A stretch of 14,694 nt of DNA, from the NCBI GenBank assembly GCA_016713445.1, contig JADJPB010000011.1:1-14694 (forward strand), read 5' to 3'. The notes under the pieces are model-generated. The model was not told the DNA's origin, did no database searches, and was given only the letters and a program-made list of their open reading frames with translations. This document shows positions 9,599-14,694 of the stretch, piece by piece. Both the position numbers and the translations under genes were made by a program. Within the stretch, counting starts at the first letter, position 1. The number at the start of each line of letters is the position of its first letter. Origin of the DNA: Bacteroidota bacterium (lineage in GTDB: Bacteria > Bacteroidota > Bacteroidia > AKYH767-A > OLB10).

Positions 9599-12421
9599 CT
9601 ACTGTGCAAGTAAAAACAACAAAGCCGTATTTATTAATATTGCCGTCTTGCTCCATGTAGCGATCGAATTTCTTGTTTTCACCTCCACAAAATAACTTCC
9701 GTTATAGAATCCGCCCGGCATTGCGCATACACTACTTCCATCTTTCAGAAGGACGCACTTCGTTTCGTGCAACGCTGCATAAGGTACTATCGGCTGATGT
9801 AATTTTAGAATAATCGTATCACATGCGTTAGTGTCGGAACTTATATTCGACAAATATAATGTGGGTACCATTTGCTGTGCATTGAGATATAATCCCTCCA
9901 CAAATAACTTCATTGGGAAATTAAATGTATTTACTAAAAAATTTGTAGTGGATAAAACACTGTCACATGCAGTGATTACATTTATTTTTCCTGAAGTAGC
10001 CAATTGCGGAACAGCAGCTTTAATTTGTGTTGCACTAATTACTCTAAATCCGGTTAAGATTCCATTAAATCTAACTTTAGAAGCACCGATAAAATTAGTT
10101 CCTGTTATTGTTATAGAATCTCCTGCCAAACCACTGCTAGGTAAAAACGAACTTATGCTAAGCGTGTTTCGAGAGATGGTTAAATTGACACCATTGTCTT
10201 CACCAATATCAGGAAAATTAGAACTAACAATACGAATTCGATAACCTGTTCCTGCACCTTGTCCCGTGGGTATGGTTCCAGCTATACTACCACTCGTGGC
10301 TGTGCTCGTTAATGTTCCAATAGTAACCGGTGAAGAAAATGAACCACTCGCATTGCTCAATTGAATTGAAAAAACATTTCCAGCATTTAAAGTAAGTGCT
10401 ACCGATTGGTAGTTAACAGTAATAGACGAACCCGCACAAAAAGCTGTTACCACTCCCACGATTGTAGGCTTAATACTATCAGGAGTATATTGCCACATGT
10501 CGGATTTAAAAGTAAACACTTCATCGATTCCATTAGCAGCTTGTGATACTTGCATTCCACCGATCACATAGCCATAACCGTTAGTCCCTAATCCCACACA
10601 GCCTTCACGTCCAGCTGTGAATGGCAAGGTTGCTTTTCAACCCAAGTATTGGCAATAGGATCGAACTCATAAAAATCTTTTTTAAATGCAGAAGTATCTA
10701 AATAGCCCGTTTGTAAATAACCACAAGCATAATATCCTTTATTTCCAATAGCAAATGCAGCTCCTGCATTTCGAGTATTGATATTAAGATTTGCTTTTGC
10801 TGTCCATGCATTTGACGATGGATTGTACTCATAACATTGGGCAGGATTAGTTCCTAACGTTGAGCCGGCTACGACATATCCTTTTCCGTTGATGGTAAAG
10901 GCTCCTGCATTAAATCGTCCCGCAAAATTAACGGGTGCTGAAGTTTTCGTGACCCATGAATTTGAACTTGGTATGAATTCATACCAATCGTTATAATAAT
11001 TACTGATAGGTGCAACACCAAATCCGTAATACCCTCTGTTATCAATGGTAAGTGCTACTCCACCTAAACGCGAAGGGCCTGTAAAATTCGCAACTTGCGT
11101 CCATACACCTCCATTTGGATTATATGACCAACACGAATTATATACGGTTTGTGTTTGATCGGATCCGCCCACTAAATACAAAATACTATCCACTGTAAAA
11201 GAACTCGCGCTATATCGATTCAATGAAAACGAATCTTTGGCTGTCCAAATTTCTGTTGCTGGATCATACAACCAAGTATCGCGTCTGAACTTACCGAACA
11301 AAGTTCCTACATTCAAATAATTGTAATCGCCATAAACTCCAGGGCCAATCCACAATTTATTATTCACAACACTTGCACACATTCGAGAACGAGCAGTAGC
11401 TTTTGGTGCTATCAATTGTGTCCATGTATTCGTGAGTGAATTATATTTAATAAAAGAATTATCAATTGCATTTCCATTTTGAACTCCTGTGAGAATATAG
11501 CCTTCATTATTGAGTGTAAAAGAAGCGGATAAACTTAACGTGAAAGGCGCCGATGTTTTTTGCGACCAAACATCGGTTACATTATTGTACTCATAGCAAT
11601 CGCTGTAATAAAAGCTCGGACCGTTATCATTTCCTCCTACCACATACCCTTTCCCGTTTAAGGTAAACCCATTGGCGAAGATGCGAGCAGGAGCGGAAAC
11701 AGGAAGCGATGCTTTAATGGTCCAAACATTCGCAGTAGTATCATACTCGAGTAAATCTTTGGAAGGTGCATTCAAAGCACTCTTATATCCACACGTTACA
11801 TATCCTTTTGCGCCGATGCTAAAACCAGCAACCCCATAGCGTGCTTGTGTACTGGTCAATGATGCTTTTTGCAACCAGGTATTTGTTGTTGGATCATATC
11901 TCCAGAAATCAAATCGAATCAATGGTGTATTATCCGATCTTCCAGCTCCTACAAAAGCTACATTTCCAATTACAAAAGAGAACGGACTGTATCTACCCGA
12001 AGAACCCATATCAGCCTTTTGTGTCCAAACATTTGTAATCGGATTATACTCCCAAAGATCTTTAAGATAAACGTTAGTACTGTTATTTGTTTGAACATAA
12101 CCCATCCCTACATAACCTTTTCCATTCACCGAAAAGAAACCGGACCTGTTCTTCCACTTACCCCCACAATCCGCTACTCGATCCTATGCATTCCTTGCAG
12201 GGGTAAATCGATGCGCATCATTTAAAGAATTGGTAAAATTTTGGCGACCAACACCATTTCCGCCGACGACATATCCTTGCCATTAATTTCAAAACCTGTG
12301 GCAAGTGTACGTTCAACATAATCTGAATGACCAATAGATGGTTTTTGAGTCCATATTCCTGAGCATTAATTCCCAATTTCATCAATAAAAAGATACCGAT
12401 GACGAATAGTATTTTTCTCAT
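9599..12421 (-). CDS. Secreted kelch-repeat protein with Ig-like and IPT/TIG domains, frameshifted
   Basis: About 940 residues. The ATG at 12421-12419 starts a signal peptide (MRKILFVIGIFLLMKL...NAQ), followed by about twelve kelch units of 48-60 residues to about residue 650. Each has a hydrophobic G-rich strand (NGKGYVVGG), an aromatic strand (LWEYNPITN) and a blade-closing VWTQKA-type motif. Twelve units suggest two six-bladed propellers, though one larger ring is possible. An Ig-like domain follows (10447-10171; FSIQLSNASGSF, GYRIRIVSS), then an IPT/TIG domain (10168-9931; ISSFLPSSGLAGDSITITG, then GTNFIGASKVRFNG), then a final beta domain (FVEGLYLNAQQMVPTLYLS ... YFVEVKTRNSIATWS). In related proteins that segment is usually followed by a Ca-binding or sorting region; here the protein stops at LLFLLAQ, so no T9SS signal is visible. 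Breaks occur near 12360, 12280, 12190-12130 and 10625, where restoring one T gives EKQPLPFTAG. The 1.5 kb in between reads clean. Inferred to be a surface protein. Confidence 0.88.
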
Positions 12422-12616
12422 GCTAATAGAATTCAGATTGCAATTTAATATTTATAATTCAATCAACAAAGGCCTTTTTGGCTACCCGGCTAATTCTCCA
12501 GATTCAATCACTTTTTCCGGAATAAATTTTCATTTCTGATCCAGGTAATATAAGTATGAGGCCTCAATCACCTTAAAGTATTGAATGGGATGAATAAAGA
12601 ATATAAAAAACATCAT
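12422..12616. other. Upstream region of the kelch gene
   Basis: About 195 AT-rich bases between the atp terminator and the start of the kelch gene on the same strand. It should contain the kelch gene's own promoter, because the terminator at 12617-12646 separates the two transcription units. I could not place promoter boxes and see no reading frame. Confidence 0.4.
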
Positions 12617-12646
12617 AAAAAAGCCGATCCTTTTCAGAATCGGCTT
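12617..12646 (-). terminator. Rho-independent terminator after atpG
   Basis: An 8-bp perfect stem, AAGCCGAT (12621-12628) with ATCGGCTT (12639-12646), encloses a 10-nt loop. On the minus strand it is followed by a run of six T (the A-run at 12617-12622, overlapping the stem base). It lies 18 bases past the atpG stop codon, so it ends the ATP synthase transcript. Confidence 0.88.
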
Positions 12647-12663
12647 ATAATAATATTATTTTC

Positions 12664-13545
12664 TTATCCGTTCAATGCTTCCGCTCCGCAACGATCTCAA
12701 GGATTTCATTGGTAATAGCTGCTTGACGTGCTTTGTTATACGATAGTCGAAGTTCCTTTAACATCTCTCCGGCATTATCGGTAGCTTTGTTCATGGCTGT
12801 CATTCGTGCACCATGTTCAGAAGCATGTGAATCCAGAAGCGCTTTGAACAACTGTGTCTTCACCGATTTCGGAATTAACTCCAAAACAATCTCCCCTTGT
12901 GAAGGCTCGTAGATGTAATCGTTCTTCTTTTGCCTTCTCTGTTGCTGCCGGTGGAATCCAATGGCAACAACTGTTCGTTGATTACATATTGAACTGCTGC
13001 ATTCTTAAACTGGTTGTACACTACAATAACACGATCATATTTTGCAGCTGCGAAATCACTCATAATGCTTTCTGCAATTTTTCGAGGCATTGCTAAAGGT
13101 AAGGTCGGCATAAATATCATTATGATTTCCTAAGTACACATTCGGGTTCTTGGAATAAAAAATCCGAAGCTTTTTTCCCGATACATAAAATATTTACGTT
13201 ACCCGCCTTCATCTGTGCATTGTACTCATTCGCTAAAAGTGAATTAATAGCACGCATGATGTTTTGTATTAAAGCACCTGCTAATCCACGGTTGGAAGTA
13301 ACTGCAACGATCAACACTCTCTCTACCGGACGAACTTTCGCAAAGTTTCCACCTTCTCCTTCTTCCATAGAGCCAGAAAGATTGGCAAGAATAGAACCTA
13401 ATTTATTTGCATAAGGACGTAACGCTTGAATGGCATTCTGTGCACGACGTAATTTCGCTGCACTCACCATCTTCATCGCTTTGGTGATTTGCTGGGTACT
13501 GTTTACAGAAACGATTCGGTTTCGAACCTCTTTTAAATTTGCCAT
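12664..13545 (-). CDS. atpG: F1Fo ATP synthase subunit gamma, frameshifted
   Basis: Gamma is the central rotating shaft of the F1 motor, coupling proton flow through Fo to ATP synthesis on the alpha/beta ring. The span of 294 codons matches the family. The N-terminus MANLKEVRNRIVSVNSTQQI followed by TKAMKMVSAAKLRRAQ is the classic N-terminal coiled-coil helix; the middle has VERVLIVAVTSNRGLAGALI (the conserved SNRGLxG), then NVYLGNHNDIYADLTFSNAS and AAKYDRVIVVYNQFKNA; the C-terminal helix reads ALLDSHASEHGARMTAM, NKATDNAGEML and YNKARQAAITNEILEIV, ending GAEALNG at the stop 12666-12664. About five indels (near 13145, 13085, 12955, 12925 and 12690) split it; the last one creates a false earlier stop at 12672. 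As an essential gene this is the best evidence that the indels are sequencing errors. It is the last gene before the terminator; atpD and atpC do not follow, as is common in Bacteroidota. Confidence 0.97.
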
Positions 13546-13554
13546 GTTTATTTC

Positions 13555-13703
13555 AATTAAGAATTCAGAATGCAGAATTCAGAATTATTTTTTACTTTTT
13601 TACTTTCTATTAATTCTTGGCTTCGTTAAAATTATTTAGCCTCGCACAGCGCTGAAGTGCTGGGGGGGGCAATTCTGCATTCTGAATTCTGAATTCTGAA
13701 TTA
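13555..13703. repeat. Intergenic repeat module 2 with inverted GAATTC-type arms
   Basis: Two 33-nt inverted arms, 13555-13587 (AATTAAGAATTCAGAATGCA...) and 13671-13703 (AATTCTGCATTCTGAATTC...), flank about 83 bp. The core holds a hairpin (CAGCGC at 13647-13652 with GTGCTG at 13657-13662, TGAA loop, one G-T pair) running straight into a G8 tract (13662-13669). The CTCGCACAGCG...GGGGGGGCAATTCTG layout also appears in module 3. In gene sense the right arm starts with the stop codon of the four-helix-bundle gene (13703-13701), and the left arm ends nine bases before the atpG ATG. Confidence 0.85.
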
Positions 13704-14050
13704 CCTTGAGTTATTTCTCTTCGTTGACTTAATAATACTAACCAACAGTCGAATTAACTCGTCCAAGTCTAACTTCAACGTTGGATCAATTTTCACTATT
13801 TTTAAATCTATAGCGTCAACCAATAATTAGTTTCTTCAGCTTCTTTCAATGCTATACCCACAATTTATTGATGAAATCTGCTGTGCACAGCACGTTGTGA
13901 TTCATTAATATTGGCACCAATGCTGGTTCCGCTTCTTACTAATTGACTTGCTAATTGAAAATGCTTCTGTTCTATGATTAATTGATGTAAGTCAAGAATT
14001 TTAGAAGCAAAATCAAATGATTTGTTAAGAACGATATTATCCCTTTTCAT
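13701..14050 (-). CDS. Four-helix-bundle protein (S23 / 23S rRNA intervening-sequence protein family), frameshifted
   Basis: About 116 residues, the usual size. From the ATG at 14050-14048 it reads KSFDFASKILDLHQLIIEQ, then FQLASQLVRSGTSIGANINE, the family hallmark (QLxRSGTSIGANIxE). After an out-of-frame patch around 13860-13885 it continues GIALKEAEETNYWL, the second hallmark, and a further shift near 13822 gives DAIDLKIVKIDPTLKL, then LDLDELIRLLVSIIKSTKR, stopping at 13703-13701. The patch needs at least two compensating indels to restore the expected ADFINK segment. The family forms small helical bundles, was first seen encoded in rRNA intervening sequences, and is related to the Avd accessory protein of diversity-generating retroelements; the function of stand-alone copies is unknown. 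The gene sits between atpA and atpG on their strand, with repeat modules on both sides. This setting is unusual for an atp cluster and suggests it arrived with, or between, the repeats. Confidence 0.88.
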
Positions 14051-14091
14051 TTTTGAATAGTTTGAAGCAAGGGTTTTGCGAACTATCCGGG

Positions 14092-14355
14092 GAATTCAGA
14101 ATTATGAATTCAGAATTCAGAATTATTATTTCTTGGAATATTTTAATTTATTCCTTTTTAGATTATACTTTTAATTACTCTGAAATTCCTAATTCTCAGC
14201 CCACATGAAGCGGAAGTGGGGGGAATTCTGAATTCTTAATTATACCTCACACAGCGAATACGGGGGCGGGGGGCAATTCTGAATTCTTAATTATAGCTCA
14301 CACAGGGGGCGGGGGCAATTCTCGAACTGGGACTGAATTCTGAATTCTGAATTAT
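14092..14355. repeat. Intergenic repeat module 3 with inverted GAATTC-type arms and G/C tracts
   Basis: Left arm 14092-14127 (GAATTCAGAATTATGAATTC...) and right arm 14333-14355 (CTGAATTCTGAATTCTGAAT...) are inverted. The interior has ~70 bp of plain AT-rich DNA (14128-14195), then several G-tract/AATTCTGAATTC units. In gene sense the right arm begins three bases after the atpA stop codon, and the left arm ends about 41 bases before the four-helix-bundle ATG. No reading frame with protein character is present. Confidence 0.85.
14217..14316. repeat. 51-bp tandem units with G-tracts and CTCACACAG
   Basis: The string CTTAATTATA occurs at 14235-14244 and again at 14286-14295, a 51-bp period. Each unit runs G-tract, AATTCTGAATTCTTAATTAT, then CCTCACACAG or GCTCACACAG, then the next GGGGGCGGGGG tract. 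A degenerate half unit precedes (14195-14216, CCACATGAAGCGGAAGTG) and a diverged one follows (GGGGGCAATTCTCG at 14312-14325). G-tract lengths are likely to be misread in this assembly. Confidence 0.75.
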
Positions 14356-14357
14356 CC

Positions 14358-14694
14358 TTACGCAGAATATTTCTTAGTTAGATCTTTCGCTACTCTCTCC
14401 AATTCTCCAGTCACCTCATCGTTAATCTCACCTTTCGCTAATTGATCCAACACATTTTTATGTTTGCCCCCCAGAGCAGAAGTAAGTTTAAGAAGTCCGC
14501 TTCGAAATCTCTGATCTTTCTAACATTTTTGGCTTGGAAGACCTTTTGATCCGCAGTAGATAATCGCAACTTGCTCTTCACACGGAAAGGTGAATATTGG
14601 CCGCGTTTTAAATTTTCTACGTTACGAGATCCTTTGTCGATTACGGCTTTGTAGCAGCATCTAAATCAGAACCGAACTTAGAAGAAGCTTCTAA
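14358..14694 (-). CDS. atpA: F1Fo ATP synthase subunit alpha, C-terminal part (partial, frameshifted)
   Basis: The gene enters from the right edge, so only about the last 112 residues are present. Read across frames it gives LEASSKFGSDLDAAT, VIDKGSRNVE, LKRGQYSPFRV, a segment matching EQVAIIYCGSKGL, VRKIRDFEADFLNLL, KHKNVLDQLAKGEINDEVTG and ELERVAKDLTKKYSA, ending at the TAA 14360-14358. This is the C-terminal helical domain of alpha, which packs against beta and gamma in the F1 ring; the nucleotide-binding P-loop lies outside the window. At least three indels occur, one dropping an A so that AAAGCC reads as AAGCC near 14649 and gives a false stop. The order atpA then atpG is the standard one, but here the two are separated by about 810 bases containing two repeat modules and another gene. 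Confidence 0.95.

Noticed and set aside
9831..10244. Plus-strand reading frame of 137 codons
   Set aside because: It is antisense to the IPT and Ig-like part of the kelch gene, whose minus-strand frame has clear domain motifs.
13701..14050. Diversity-generating retroelement, because the four-helix-bundle protein is related to Avd
   Set aside because: No reverse transcriptase motif and no template/variable repeat pair with adenine-biased differences were seen anywhere in the window.
14263..14316. G-quadruplex-forming sequence
   Set aside because: Each GGGGGCGGGGG block offers only two G-runs, and the next block is about 30 bases away, so a stable compact quadruplex is unlikely. Tract lengths are also uncertain.
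13555..14355. CRISPR array
   Set aside because: The repeats are of unequal length, occur in both orientations and have no regular spacer size; no cas gene is nearby.
13543..14358. Misassembly joining unrelated contigs between atpA and atpG
   Set aside because: Both genes keep the expected order and strand, and the modules belong to a family also found at 1931-2175. Repeats can cause misassembly, so this remains a minor possibility.

Overview
The window looks like a stretch of chromosome from an uncultured or draft-quality Bacteroidota bacterium (Flavobacteriia-like or a related class). The evidence is AT-rich DNA, a secreted protein with a type IX secretion (T9SS) C-terminal sorting signal, a DUF2723/GT117 membrane protein of the kind typical of Bacteroidota, a flavobacterial-style polysaccharide deacetylase, large Ig-like and kelch surface proteins, and an ATP synthase cluster in which atpG is the last gene.

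Almost every gene, including the essential atpA and atpG, is broken by single-base indels, many of them in or beside short homopolymers. I count about thirty by eye. Since atpA and atpG cannot plausibly be decayed, I read these mainly as uncorrected long-read errors and annotate whole genes across the breaks. Gene ends are reliable; exact amino-acid sequences near breaks are not.

Layout, left to right: (1) 1-845, minus strand, N-terminal part of a secreted Ig-like repeat protein that runs off the left edge. (2) 846-1327, AT-rich intergenic DNA. (3) 1328-1925, minus, polysaccharide deacetylase. (4) 1931-2175, an inverted-repeat-bounded intergenic repeat module. (5) 2172-5272, minus, DUF2723/GT117 multi-pass membrane protein. 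(6) 5273-5576, divergent intergenic region. (7) 5577-9248, plus, a ~1,220-residue T9SS cargo protein. (8) 9249-9598, convergent intergenic region with a 49-bp near-perfect palindrome. (9) 9599-12421, minus, a ~940-residue secreted kelch-repeat/IPT protein. (10) 12617-12646, rho-independent terminator of the atp cluster. (11) 12664-13545, minus, atpG. (12) 13555-13703, second repeat module. (13) 13701-14050, minus, four-helix-bundle (S23/IVP-like) protein. (14) 14092-14355, third repeat module. (15) 14358-14694, minus, C-terminal part of atpA.

Functionally the window joins the end of the F1Fo ATP synthase cluster to a group of cell-envelope genes. The feature most worth following up is a family of intergenic modules with AATTCTGAATT-type inverted arms and poly-C/G tracts. 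They fill the gaps between same-strand genes almost exactly from one stop codon to the next start, and two of them bracket a four-helix-bundle gene lodged between atpA and atpG. I see no CRISPR array, reverse transcriptase, transposase, rRNA or tRNA.
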